From: Tetrahymena thermophila SB210
Taxonomy: Eukaryota > Ciliophora > Oligohymenophorea > Hymenostomatida > Tetrahymenidae
Assembly (NCBI RefSeq): GCF_000189635.1
Contig: NW_002476483.1
Coordinates: forward strand, 165,117-229,116
Direction: 5' to 3'
Length of the DNA: 64,000 nt
In this document: positions 50,630 through 62,739 of the stretch, piece by piece
Layout of the letters: each line of letters begins with the position of its first letter
Numbering within the stretch: position 1 is the first letter of the stretch
Notes under the pieces: model-generated
What the model was told of the DNA's origin: nothing
The model's input: only the letters and a program-made list of their open reading frames with translations
The model's database searches: none
Position numbers and translations under genes: made by a program

Positions 50630-53518
50630 TCAACCCCACCAAACAGGTCTGCTTACTGGTGCTTATCTATTCACAGGTTGAATGTTATTAACAGGCTAAA
50701 TTGGCATTTAATAGGCTTATTAGTTTCCATAGACTTAATTTCTTGCTTAAGCAATTATATTAGCACTTTACTGTCTTCTTCCATACATATAATTAGATGG
50801 GTCATAAGCTTTACTGTTATTAACAATGTTGTTGTTATTATTGCTTGCTACATTATAATTATTATTATTATTATTGTTGTTGTACTATCCATATTATGGC
50901 GATTTATATTGCTATTGAATATTGCTTTCTTTTTAGTAAATGTCATAATTGTAATTGTTGTTGTTATTTACATAAGGCTTTGATGACTAAATTCTTTAGG
51001 GTTTTGCATAATTCATGACATTTTATTCTGAATATATTCTTTGAATATTGTATTAGTTATTGTTATTACTATATTTATCTGCAATCGCATTCACATTATG
51101 ACTTTAACTCACTCCTCCTCCTCCACCTAAGAGGGCTTTCTCCTTCATAGCTAATTTTGTATTCAAATCTTCATACTTTGCGTTTGCTGATGAGGGTGTG
51201 TTTTAGTATTTGCTATATAGTTCATTGTAGTTATTTTGTTATTTCATCAAATACTGCTGAGGAGTTAAATTTTTAGAATAAGCGCCATTGTTATTTAAAG
51301 CAGAATATCTATTATTATTTATATTGTTGTAGTTATTATTGCTTGAGGGTATTTCGTATCTATCAGCAACATTCCTGTATGGGTTGTTGTTGGTTATCAC
51401 AGGTTCATTATTGATTTAATTCCTATTTACGATTTATTAAGGTTAATTAGAATAATACTGATTAGTGGGTTTTATTGGCTCATTAACAGCATTAACTTTG
51501 TTGCTATTATAGTCTTTATTGTAATTTACTCCATTGATTTAATTTATACTAGCCCCAGATGTTGGTCTACTGAGTGTAGGCTTTACTTTAGCAAGACCTT
51601 GGATAGGACTCAATGGAGGAATATTATTTTTCGTTTATACAACACCACTAATAGGTCTACCTAAAACTCTAGGCTTTATTCCAGTGGGTTACCCATTTTA
51701 ATTAACATTAGAAGCATTATTTGAAAGGTTTGAGGGGTTGTAGTTGCTGGGTACTTCATATTATTGTTATTATTTCTATTACAATGGCGTGATATCTTTT
51801 GCTAAAAGAGGATGCTTTACTTCGTTACTAGATGGCTATTTAACTAGAGGAGCAGGTAAATTATTTCTATTTCCTAAATTATTGACATAATTTTCTGTAC
51901 GGCGAACACCTGCACTTACTATTCTATTTGTCTTTTTTAACTATTGTTGCAGCTATTCTTTTTCTTCATTCTCATAATCAAGCTCTATATCATCTATTGA
52001 CTCAGCTTTTTTATAATTGGCTTTTGGCAATTTTCCCTTAAGTAATCCTAAATTCTTTGGAAGTTAAATTGTTTACAAAAGTTCAGCTTTTGAAGACTTT
52101 TTCACTAATTTTTTATTTGATGGTGGTCTTTACTATGCATCTTCACCTCCATTTCTTTAAACAATAGGATTTGATAGAATTTGTTCACAGCTTGGTCTGT
52201 CTTTTGGATTCACTTTCAAAAGCATAGTTAACATTCTCTATAAATCTTCAGAATACCTGCATTCAATTTAAATTTTTAAAATTATTTTAATGTCAAAGTT
52301 TTCATTTTTTTTTTAATAATTTATTCAAAACTTTAACTTTTTATTCATTCTAAATTAAAAAAAATTTTTTTCATTCAATTCAATTTAATTTATTATTTAT
52401 TTTTTATTTAAGGATTTTTAAAAATCTCAATATTTAATAATTTTTGCTTTTGTTAACGATAAAATTTAGCTAAATATCGTTTAAGTATTTAAATTATGAA
52501 TAAATAAATATCTAAAATAAACCATTCTGAAATAGAGAATTATGAATTTTATAACTTGAACTCATTCAATTATTAATTAAAAATGATAAATGATTGTCTA
52601 TTACTTTTTGGGTATACGTTCGAAGTCTCCTTTTTATACTTTTTTATATAGTCCTTCCATATCATTAGCCCTAAAAGGTGGTTTTAGAGCACACATTTCG
52701 TAAAGTACACAACCTAAGGACCAGATATCGCTTTTGACATCGTAAGGTTCGTCTCTCCAAACTTCAGGAGATGCATAATATGGTGTTCCTGTTTATGTAT
52801 AAACTAATCCTTTTTTGGCTACTTTTGATACGTTTAAATCACCTATTTATTTGTTATGTTAATAAAATGATTAAATTCTATTTAAAATTGTATCAAATTT
52901 TTAAATTTCTTAAGTCTATTATTTATTATTAAACAAACAAGCAAGTCTTTTATAAACAAAAATGAGTATTTTTTAAAGTTAAGCAAAAATATATTTGCAG
53001 AAAATGTTTGTAATGGATCTTTTATTTGATAAATTTTAAGCATTATTTATTGTTTTACCTAACTTGTAGACTCCTTCTAAAGAAAGAAAAACATTTGCAC
53101 ACTTAAGATCTCTATGAAGAATCTGCATTTAGTGAAGAATTTGCAATCCTTTTGACATATGAATTAAAGCTTTCCAAACTTCGCTTTCTGGGAACATTGT
53201 CTTGCTTTTGATGTTTGCAGTGATTTTACCTTGTAAATCTCCTCCTGCTGCATATTCCATAACAACACAAAGAATTTAGGACTATTCATCTATGAATGCT
53301 TCTTTATACCCGACTATAAATTCGTCGTTCAATGAAGCTAATATACGAACTTCATTGAGAGCATTTTCTTTTTCCTTTTCTTTCAATAAACCCATTTTTA
53401 CTTTCTTCATGGCATAAATCATGCCATCAGACTTTCTCTTCACTTAAAAAACCTATGAAAAAGAACCTTCTCCTAACTTAGATATGACCTCAAAGTCTTT
53501 AAGAGTCGTTTGACTCAT
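50630..53518 (-). CDS. NIMA-related (Nek) serine/threonine protein kinase
   Basis: Exons 53518-53059, 52842-52605 and 52256-50630 join with matching phases (introns of 216 and 348 nt) to give 774 aa. The kinase domain covers about residues 9-265: glycine loop GEGSFSQV, catalytic Lys 38 (AMKK), HRDLKCAN at 135-142, and the metal-binding motif as GDLNVSK (Asp 155), then [10 protein letters not shown] and SDIWSLGC. Order and wording are those of Nek kinases, which in ciliates are a large family acting on cilia and cell-cycle structures; that role is inferred from the family. The remaining ~500 residues are Asn/Gln/Pro-rich with no recognised domain. The start is the first ATG, 8 codons before the domain, as is usual for Neks. 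Confidence 0.93.
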
Positions 53519-54825
53519 TGTGGTGTTAAAATTGTTATTCTAGTGACCATACTTGTAGTAGTTGTTATTTTAATAGTAGTCTTTATTCATTCTCAATTAA
53601 TTCCTCTAAAATGTCTCAAAACTTGTAAAATGTCAGTAAACCTATCAATCTATCTATGTAACTATCTTTATCTTTTTAATATATATTATGAGCTCTATTT
53701 AGAATTGCTTTAATTATAAATATCCTTAAGCTATTTTGCTCTAAAAACTAAACTCTTGTTTCTTTATAAAATTTTTTAGGATATATTTGATAATCTGCCA
53801 ATCTTCTATGAAAAAATTATTTATTGATTTTGTGAATGTGTTACGCATAGCTCTTCTAATATAATCTTTTTGATTTTGCTATTCTAATTATTATGAGTTA
53901 GATAGAGTTAATTAATTAATTCTTACTACTAATTAATTAATTATCATTCAATCATCATATGCAAGATTTAAAAATTTCTATTTATAAATTATTGCATATC
54001 AAATTTATAAAAATTTGAAAGAACAATATTAAATTATTCATTATTTCATTAATTTACATTAATTTAATAATCCTTCCTTGTAACTCCTCTTTTTTTTGTA
54101 TTAGTCTCTTAAGCATTTTGATAAGAAGAGATAGATAGATAAATAGCTAGCATATTTAGAAACAAAACAAAAAAACAAATAATTTCAATTAATAATTGTT
54201 TATGCTCAAATTTAATTTCAAATGATAGCTCTAACTTATTAGATGATCATTAGAATAGATAAAACTAAATTGAATATTTTTTTAGTTTATATGTTATATT
54301 ACTCAATTAAATTTACTAACTTATTTCACATTTTGTGAGTTTCAAAATACTTTATAAATATTCCTAAATTTTTTATAATTAATTTTATGCTATGTTTAAA
54401 AAATTATTTTAATATATGAACAGAATAATTCAAATTAATCCTGATAGCCTAAATTATTTAGAAATTTAAAAATTATTTTAATAAGAAAATCATCAAAATT
54501 CATCTGAATAGCTACTTTAAATATTTTAAAGATGATTAACATAGTTTATAAATTTATTTATTTGATGTTGATTTGATTAAGATGGAAGTATAAGTAAGAA
54601 ACGTTGAAGAAATTTCTATTCATTTGATAATGCGAATAAAGGAATTTATATCTTTTATGTATGATATTTAATTAAAATCTTGATCAGAAAGCAAATCAAA
54701 CTTATTTTTTTTATTTATATGTGATGATAAGTCATTCATTTATAAATAAATTAATATCATTCATACAACTTAAAAGATTGAAAAAATAGAATAGTGGAGA
54801 TAACATTAATTTTAATTAAACTAAA
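53519..54825. other. Divergent intergenic region
   Basis: About 1.3 kb between the Nek gene (minus) and the small membrane protein gene (plus). Very AT-rich; I see no gene or repeat in it. It should contain both promoters. Confidence 0.6.
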
Positions 54826-55443
54826 ATGATAATTGACTCTTAATTAGTTGGCAATGTGATAGATGAGATTGCATTTAACGAGAACTTGAATGATGACGAA
54901 TAAAATGATTCTTTGTCTAAAATGTTTAGCGAAAATAACCATTTGAGGAATCATCATGATTTGCTAAAACCTTGGGAAAGTAGAGATTTCAAGATGCTAC
55001 TGTAATCTTACATAAATATTAAATACAAAAAAGAAAAAGTACAAATTCCAAATGACTTTGCTGAAAAAGTCTATGTGAAAACTTACAATTAAAATATTAA
55101 ACCAAATAACAGATTCAAGTTACCTTTGAAAGTTTTGTATCATCCTTATGTAACAAATGATGATTATAATTATGTTAATGATAAACTAGGCAGAGGATAG
55201 AGACTAGAACTCTACGGGTCTCTTGGCTCTATTTTTATAACTTCTACAATTCTTTTCACAACCAAGTGGGGAAAATCAATTAAAAACTAGCCAATTCAGT
55301 TTTATAGTTTTATGGGCATTCCTCCTATTTTCATGATTTTTTTTGCATAGGTCTACAGTAACTACTACATTAACTATAAGTTGCAAAAAATAGGAATATA
55401 TAGTAAATATGGATTGAGTTCCGGTAATGCTAATGCCTATTGA
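54826..55443 (+). CDS. Small two-pass membrane protein, unidentified
   Basis: A single exon of 205 aa. The N-terminal ~120 residues are polar and acidic, then two hydrophobic segments follow (around GSIFITSTILFTT and YSFMGIPPIFMIFFAQ), separated by a short basic loop containing TKWGKS. The C-terminus is short, with YSKYGLSSGNANAY. The overall plan, a soluble N-terminal domain plus a helical hairpin near the C-terminus, resembles small organelle-membrane subunits, but no family is recognised. The start is the first ATG in frame; ATG at 54919 is a less likely alternative. Confidence 0.75.
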
Positions 55444-55984
55444 ATTTTCAAGATATTTTCCTTATCAAAGCAATTTCTTTAGTTTAATTCCTAATAATTT
55501 TATTTAAAGTGAAACAATCTAAGATAACTTTTAATATTTTAAGTATTTATTTTCTTCATTTATTTTATTCAATAGATAGATTGATGGATGTAGTAAATTT
55601 TAATAAACTATAATTTTTATAAATTAGTTTTATTAATTTAATATCATATTATCATAGTTAAATATATATATATATTATCTCATAATTATTTTATTTTAAT
55701 TTTGTTAAAAAATGAAAAAATTTTTATATAAAAAATATAACACATTTTCTCAACTATTAATACTTTTAATAAGATAAATTTCTTGTAATTTATATTTCAG
55801 TGTGCTATATTAACATTTTAGAGATAATTTTTGGAGGAGGTTTATGTTTTAAGTATTATTTATATTATTTGTTTATTTAAAAATTTTTTAATTATAAAAA
55901 AAAATAATTATATTGAATAATATTTAATTGATATTTATTTTTAAAAATATATAAGACAGATTATTTAAATCAATTTATTATTTT
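55444..55984. other. Convergent intergenic region
   Basis: Between the small membrane protein gene and the aldehyde dehydrogenase gene. AT-rich, with a short TA run near 55663-55675. No gene seen. Confidence 0.6.
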
Positions 55985-57699
55985 TCATTTATGTTCTTCA
56001 ACCCAGACAGTCTTAATGTTAGCGAATTCGTGGCATCCCCATTCTCCACATTCTCTTCCATAACCACTTCTTTTAACTCCACCAGAGCTGCATCTTGTAT
56101 CTGATAAAGAAACTTAGTTGATCATAGCCATACCACATTCAATTTCTCTTGCAATTTTTTCAGCTCCATAAGTATCTTTTGCAATGATAACTGATCCCAA
56201 GCCATATTCAGAGCTATTAGCAATTTCAAGAGCTTCTTCTGCATCTTTAATTTTGTAAAGAGCGAAGAGAGGACCGAATGTTTCTTCTTTCATAAGTATA
56301 CTATTTAAGCTTTTAACTTCCATAACAACTGGTTCAAGGAAAAAGCCAGATTTATATTTTTCTTATAAGTGTTATGGAAATTTATTACCATAGAGTAAAG
56401 TAGCACTATCTTCATCAATAGCTTACTTAATCTGCTTCTATAAATTATCTACCAAATCTTTTCTAGCTAAAGGTCCTAGCTCAGTATCTTCATGAATAGG
56501 ATCACCTATTTTAACATTTTGTAAATACTCAATCAGCTTCTTCTTGAAAGACTCATATAAATTTTGGTGAATCAAAAATCTTTTTGAGCTATTACAAACT
56601 TAGCCTCCATTTTTAAGTCTACTTTTAATGGCTATCTATTTATAATAAAATTTAATAATTTCAATATATTTATTTAAATTACACTTTCATTTTTTGATCA
56701 TTTGCTTTAATTAAAATAAAAATCCTATTAAAATAAATACCTCAACAGCAAAATCCACGTTTGCATCTTCAAGTAAAATGAATGGATCACTTCCACCCAA
56801 TTCCATTACACATTTTTTTAGATACTTTCCACTAGTACTTGCAATAATTGATCCAGCTGCTGAGCTACCAGTGAACGAAACACCTCTAATTTTTGGATTT
56901 GATACTATATACTCTAGGTCTTCTTATTTGCTATAAACAATCTAAAACTCATCACCAAAACCTAATATATGATAAGAAATGATTTATTTATTTTTTAATA
57001 CTCATATTTAAGAAATATTGCTTAAACTAAATTAAATGATATTCTAAAATCCTTAAAATTTAGTTAAAATAAATTATCTATTCATAAATTTGTAAATTTG
57101 CTCATTTTTTACAATAGAAAATATTTTAAATCCAATTTAAAAAAAAGTTTACCTGCAAGTTCCATAAATTATTTCATAAGTTTGGTTGTACGAGGAGTAG
57201 AATCTGAGCCTCTGACTAACACGGCATTTCCTATGGTCATGTAAGAAGCAGCTGCTTTAAATGCCAACCAGAAGGGGAAGTTGAAGGGTATAATAATGTG
57301 GATTAATCCAAGAGGTTCTAAAACTATATAAGAATGGTCAGCTTCTGTTTTAACAGGTTTCAATTTGTTCAAGTTTTCTGCATTTTGAGAATAAAATTTA
57401 TAATGATAAGCAACTCTAGAAACTTCACCTCTTGCTAGGACAATTGGCTTTCCCATTTCTTCTGTTATAGTTCTTGCAATTGTATCGACATGACTTTCTA
57501 AAAGGTCTGCGAATTTCAAATATCTTGAGGCTCTTTCGCTAATAGGAACCTTTTTGTAAGCTTTGAAGGCCTCGAAACCTTTATTAATTTTAGATTAAAT
57601 CTCTTCTCTACTGTCAAACTCAAAACTTTCTATTAATTCGTTAGTTGAGGGATTAACACTTTAGAATTTTCTTTAAGCACTTGCTACAGTTTATGCCAT
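55985..57699 (-). CDS. Aldehyde dehydrogenase, succinate-semialdehyde dehydrogenase type
   Basis: Exons 57699-57153, 56961-56741 and 56635-55985 join in consistent phases to give 472 aa, the usual length of the family. It oxidises an aldehyde to the acid with NAD or NADP. Key residues are present: Asn 140 in PFNFPFW, Glu 236 in VMELGG, catalytic Cys 270 in NGGQVCNSSKRF, and the motifs SFTGSSAAGS and EETFGPLF. The wording around the cysteine and the C-terminal GGVKRSGYGRE are typical of the succinate-semialdehyde branch, but substrate is inferred. No clear mitochondrial presequence precedes the domain, so the enzyme may be cytosolic. The introns are 191 and 105 nt. Confidence 0.93.
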
Positions 57700-58057
57700 T
57701 GTTTAATATTTAAGATATAAAACTTGATTAAAACTTTTGATTATTAATTATTTAATTGCCTTTTTTATGACAGATATCTATCTATCTATTTAAAGAAAAC
57801 TTTTTATTAAAAATAAGATATGTTTCTTTTCAACTTACTTCTATTAATTTACAACATATTTTCTGGTGTTACTAAAAATACTAAATTATCCCAAAAATCA
57901 ATTTAAATTGTGAAAATAAACATTTTATATTTTTTTTTGTGAACACAAAATTATTTCTGAATTTTATTTATTTAAAATATTTGTTTTACAATTTTTTTAT
58001 TTGATAAAATGAAATTATAAATTTATATATAAAAAAAAATAAATTAAAAAAAAAAGG
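57700..58057. other. Intergenic, ALDH promoter and tRNA 3' flank
   Basis: AT-rich. Contains the probable promoter of the aldehyde dehydrogenase gene at its left end and the tRNA terminator at its right end. No further gene. Confidence 0.6.
58046..58055 (-). terminator. RNA polymerase III terminator
   Basis: Ten consecutive T on the minus strand, two bases after the discriminator of the tRNA. This is the expected polymerase III stop signal. Confidence 0.85.
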
Positions 58058-58138
58058 TAATGGCGATGGGAATCGAACCCACATGCTTTTGAGCAACAAG
58101 CCCTTCGCTTATCCCTTTGACCACTCAGGCACGCCATC
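58058..58138 (-). tRNA. Class II tRNA, probably Leu (anticodon loop atypical)
   Basis: Folds as an 81-nt class II tRNA: acceptor GATGGCG with CGCCATT and discriminator A; D arm CCTGAGTGGTCAAAGG; anticodon arm ATAAG/CTTGT; long variable arm TGCT...AGCA; T arm GTGGG/CCCAT with loop TTCGATT. These internal A and B box regions and the downstream T10 support a transcribed gene. The anticodon loop reads CGAAGGG, which would give AAG (Leu) but has G where the nearly universal U33 should be. Discriminator A and the large variable arm fit leucine better than serine. The odd loop could mean a pseudogene. Confidence 0.75.
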
Positions 58139-58366
58139 TTTATTATAAATTGAATCCCAGATTGTTTACGGGTTGTATAAAAAAGAATTAATTAATATAA
58201 AAGGAATATAGCTTGATTGACTTTCATTAAATTCATCAAAAATAAGTAAATAACTATCTAATTACAAGTTTGATTGGAAATTTCAAAAAATATCTTTGTT
58301 TCTAAAATTTAAATTGCGCAACTTTTAAAGATAAAAAATAAATAGGAGATTGATTATTTTGAATTG

Positions 58367-59483
58367 ATGGACGGTTTTTTATAGGATGATTTTGTAGGTA
58401 CAATTAGAAAAGGAATGACTATGGAATAAATTGTAATTTTATCAAAAAATATAGCTTTAAAACCACAATTTTTGTATTTTTATTAGGACAACATGGTTTC
58501 GAGATAGTTAAGAATGATGCAAGAAGATTATGAATAATGTTAAAAATATGAAGATCCAAATTATCAAGGTGTAGAACTGAAACTACAAGGAAAATTTGAA
58601 AAGAACGAACTGGAAGATGGAACTCAATTTAAAGACGATAAGGAAACAATAAATTAAAGCAAATAAAATGAGAACCTAAAAGAAAATATTGAAGATAATA
58701 AAAATGAAGAAAATATAAAAAAGGAAGAAAATGCTAAATAAGGTAAAGAAATATTCATATTATAGCAATGTCATATTTTTTTAAATTGCAACAGTCAAAA
58801 ACGAGGATAATTAAAATGAAGATGAAGAAGAAGAGGATGATGATAATAGATGTGTAGAAGATTATTACTAACCTCTTGATAATGATGCAGATTAAAATGA
58901 AGAAGATGAAGAAGAAGAAGACGTAAAATTATAAATTGAGGAATATTAAAAAATTTATTTGTTTTATTTTTAGTGGTCTGAATTCTAAAAGGAAGAAGAT
59001 TTCAAAGATTTACCTCCTGAAAGAGATCCGAGAAAAAAGGAAATTGATGTTGAAAAAATAAAATAAATTATGAATAGTTTTACACTAAAGCCTCCTTCTT
59101 GGGCATAAGAGTAAATATAATTAATCAGCTTTGTAGACTCTATTAATTCTGATAACGATTTTTTTTAATTTTAAAAATTAGTAAAAATATATGGGAACAA
59201 AAGGTCAAATGTTTAATAAACGACATTTCATAATGAAAGTTAATTATTAATTAATTAATTGTTATAAAAATATATTACTTGTTACATGCATAATGTTCTT
59301 TATTACTTAGCACTAATTTTGAACATTGCTATTAATAAATTTAATTTGCTTAAATCAATCAAAGATACTATTTATTTGGTTCTATTTATTTATATTTATA
59401 TATAGTATTTTGTAATAAACTCTTGCTTGAAAGAATTTTTAGGCTGGAGGGGTATTATATTGGATCTCATTTATTTTGAATGA
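58367..59483 (+). CDS. Acidic protein of unknown function (MEA1-like pattern possible)
   Basis: Likely exons: 58367-58432, 58487-58742, 58795-58922 and 58974-59483, all joining in phase with short introns of 51-54 nt. The protein starts MDGFLQDDFVGTIRKG, continues with a long Glu/Asp/Lys/Asn region, then YYQPLDNDADQ, an acidic run, and IMNSFTLKPPSWAQ. A YxPL motif followed by a xxMxxFxLxxPxWA segment recalls the small acidic MEA1 family, but the resemblance is weak. The frame stays open to a TGA at 59481, yet the last ~80 codons (after about 59240) look like hydrophobic chance reading, so the true end may be earlier or spliced. Confidence 0.6.
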
Positions 59484-60101
59484 ATTAAAAATTTTAACTA
59501 GCAAAAAAGATTGAATAAAATAGGCTAAAAATCGTGGAGCAACCTACCTTAAGATGCAATAGGCAAAATGTAAAAAATATCAAAAATTAAGTATCGCTCA
59601 TATCTAATTATGAACTACTTATTTACTGGCTTTTAGGGAAATAAAAAAAGATGAAATTCCTATATTTTTTAATATATTGATGTAGTTCACCATTTATTAA
59701 TTTATATATGAGACCATTTTATAGATAAATATATAAATATCAAATAAAATGTTCAATAGATTAAAGTAATTACTGAACAGACAATTAAATTAATGAAACT
59801 GATTTTGTGATGACGAATTATTATAAAAATTAATAAACAACTAACTAATTAAGCGTTACAATATTTTGGTGATATATGTTTATTTATATTTTTTTCTATT
59901 TAAATTAATTTCGATGAGTTTGTTATAGATAAAAAATAAATTGCACTATTCATAACCAAAAGCTAATTTAATAGAACTAGCATTTATAAAGCTGACTCTT
60001 CTTTCTAATATTTTAATTTATCTTCCATCTAACATTAATAATTAATTAATTTATAATAAATTTATTAAAATACAAAAATCTCTTTAAACAAGTCAAATAA
60101 C
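59484..60101. other. AT-rich intergenic region
   Basis: No gene or repeat seen. Contains the upstream region of the gene at 60102. Confidence 0.6.
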
Positions 60102-62051
60102 ATGTCGGTTCTATCACCTCTCTAAAAGAAGAACTTGTAAGTTATGAAAAGTTCAAAACCTCCTCTCAGTAAAAAAGTTGACTAATCTGTTAAATCACAC
60201 AGCGAAAATGGATACTTTTACAACAATAAATAAAAAAACTTAAGAAATACATGCAGTACTCAATCATCATCAAACTCTTCTATTTCTCAGTCTTTATCCT
60301 CTTTTGCTCTTTCCTAAAAAAGCTTTAGTAGCTAGAATTCAGCTAATGACTTCTCTATAAATTCTTAAATTAATTGCAATGATTTATTTTAGGAAAATAT
60401 TTTCCTAAACTATTATTAGCAGCAAAAATAAAACTAAAATGTTTTTAACTCTAAAAGAATATCAGTCTTTTCTTCTGTTAAATCGTTATCAGAATTGGAA
60501 AATATCAGCCAGACAAATGCTGAATTTGTTAGCTAAAATAAATACTGTTTAGATGATTAAATGTCTAACATTAAGTTAAGTGTTTTAAAGAGTAAAAATA
60601 ACAATTTTGAAGATAAATTTTAGTTGAAATAATTTTAAGAAGAATACAATTAAAATATACAAAATTATTAAAAAAACGAAAAATAGACCATAAAGAACTA
60701 AAAGAGTTGCTATTTATCCTCTAACTAAGAATTAATTAATAATTATTCAATTTCAGATAGAAATACCTAAAATAAAAGATCAATAATTAAAATTCAAAGA
60801 AGCAAATTAAATTTGGTTCTACCTTAATAGTAAAAAGTTAATTAGCTTAACTGCAAAATTAATAATAAAGACCACAAAAACTAAAATAACTTAGTTTTGC
60901 TTGAATAATTAAAAGAAGGACAAGAAGTAGACACATACAAAGCATTTGATAGTACCTCAAAACAACTCTGCATAATTAAAAGAATAAAGTCTAACAAGTA
61001 CGAAATATAAGCCATACAAAGAGACTTAAAAAACCAATCTTATCCTTTTAATTAACAAAACTGTTTTGATAATTTACTAAAATTAGAAGAAATTTAATCA
61101 GTAGAATAGATAAATAATACAATAGCTGAAAAAAATCAAGGCTAAGATTAGTTAGTGTACGTTAAATGCTAATATTTAGAAAATTAGTCTCTTTCTGATT
61201 TACTTTAATACTCTAAAATTTTAAATGAAAAATGCATTCACTAAATTTTTAAACAAGTTTATTCAAAAATTTTAAGTCTTTCTAACTCTCAAATATAGCT
61301 AAGAAACGGAATATCATTTTAAAATATACTTTTTGATAAAGATTTTTAAGTTGTTTTAGGTCACAGATTTTCATCTGAATCAATTGATGATGATTTTAAA
61401 AGAATTAAATAATTATCACTCTATTATTCAATCAATGAGAAAACAGAGTAAATCTAAGATCATATCTCTAAATAATCGTAAATCATTCTTAATTTAGGAT
61501 ACTTAATTCTAAAGTCAATAATATCTCCACACTTTTCTATTTTTTCATAGTCTTCTTCGTAAAAATTCAGTATTAAAAATTTCAAATAAAACTACAAATC
61601 TAAGAATTGCTGTATTTACCATGACATTTGTGAAGTAGCTGAAAATTAAATCAAAGGCTCATTCATAGATCTCAGCAAAGCACTAGAAATATAAAAATTC
61701 ATTAAAAATAATTACTCATAGAGTATGATTGACTTACTTTGTGGTACACTTAAATATAATATGAAATAAAGATATTCTCTAACTTAATTAAATCAATATT
61801 TTAGCAATGATTAGTCCTTCTAAAACTCTTAAGAAAAAATTTAAAAGTTATTCTAAGCTGTAAAAATTAAAAGAATTTAATAATAAAAGTAAGTACTGAT
61901 TGAACAAGCCCAAAAAGAAATTAAATAAATTAAGGAATTAATATCTAATTTGAAAGATAATAAAGAAGAAACTGCCTTAGAAATCTCAAAATAGATACTT
62001 TATGAAGGAATTTTCACACCAAATTAAGTTTACTAGTAATTTTTATCATGA
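60102..62051 (+). CDS. Probable pseudokinase with a low-complexity N-terminus
   Basis: A single exon of 649 aa. The first ~280 residues are Ser/Asn/Gln/Lys-rich. The rest follows the order of a protein kinase domain with its active residues gone: YKAFDSTSKQLCIIKRIKSN matches the strand carrying the ATP-binding lysine; RNGISFQNILFDKDFQVVLG stands where HRDxxxxNxLxxxxxxxKxxDFG is expected, keeping only the Asn; and CGTLKYNMKQRYSLTQLNQY matches the end of the domain (ML..NPxxRxxxxxxLxHxY). HRD-Asp and DFG-Asp are replaced. The C-terminal tail is a Gln/Lys/Glu coiled coil. It is therefore probably catalytically dead and would act by binding. Fold assignment is by eye and moderately sure. Confidence 0.7.
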
Positions 62052-62739
62052 ATGAATTAGTTAATAAAATCTTAGTAATTTAATCAATAATAAATCAATT
62101 ATTTCAATAACACATTTATAATATCAACATAGTCAAATTTTCAATAACCAACAAACAAAATTTTGTTATATTGTACATTTAAATTATTTATTCATATCAT
62201 TAATGTAAATAAATACCTTCATAATTAAAATTGGATTTAAAAAATTATTTTTTTTTTAATGAAATTATTAATTTTATATTTGAGCAAAATATCAAATTTT
62301 TCAATTAATTTTTAAAATGAAATAAGTATTCGATTGTAATAAATAATTTACTAAAAATATTAAACACCATAAATTTATTTTTTTAGATAAATATTAATTA
62401 TTTTAGTTAATCATTTTTAATTCCAAATTATTTAAATTTTTTTTACATTGTTGTTTTAAAATTCTTGATAGAATGTATTAATTAATAACTACATTAGCGA
62501 TATTAGATACATCATTTAGTTTTTTTAGTTTGTATGATATTACTTTAAAATAAGAAATGAGCACTCATTTTGTAATTTTATTAAGGCCAATTGTATATTA
62601 AAGTAAATAATAATTAATAGAGAAAAATAAGAATTCAATGTTGATTAATTAATTTGAAAAGATTTCTATTTGGCTTGGTTTTTCGTTAATTTAAAAAAAA
62701 AGTATTGAGGTTAAGATTTTTTTTTTACTGAAGCATTAA
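62052..62739. other. AT-rich intergenic region
   Basis: No gene or repeat seen between the pseudokinase gene and the membrane protein gene. Confidence 0.6.

Noticed and set aside
50678-50983. Ile/Val-rich plus-strand frame that looks like membrane helices
   Set aside because: It is the reverse of the asparagine-rich tail of the Nek kinase (AAT runs read as ATT).
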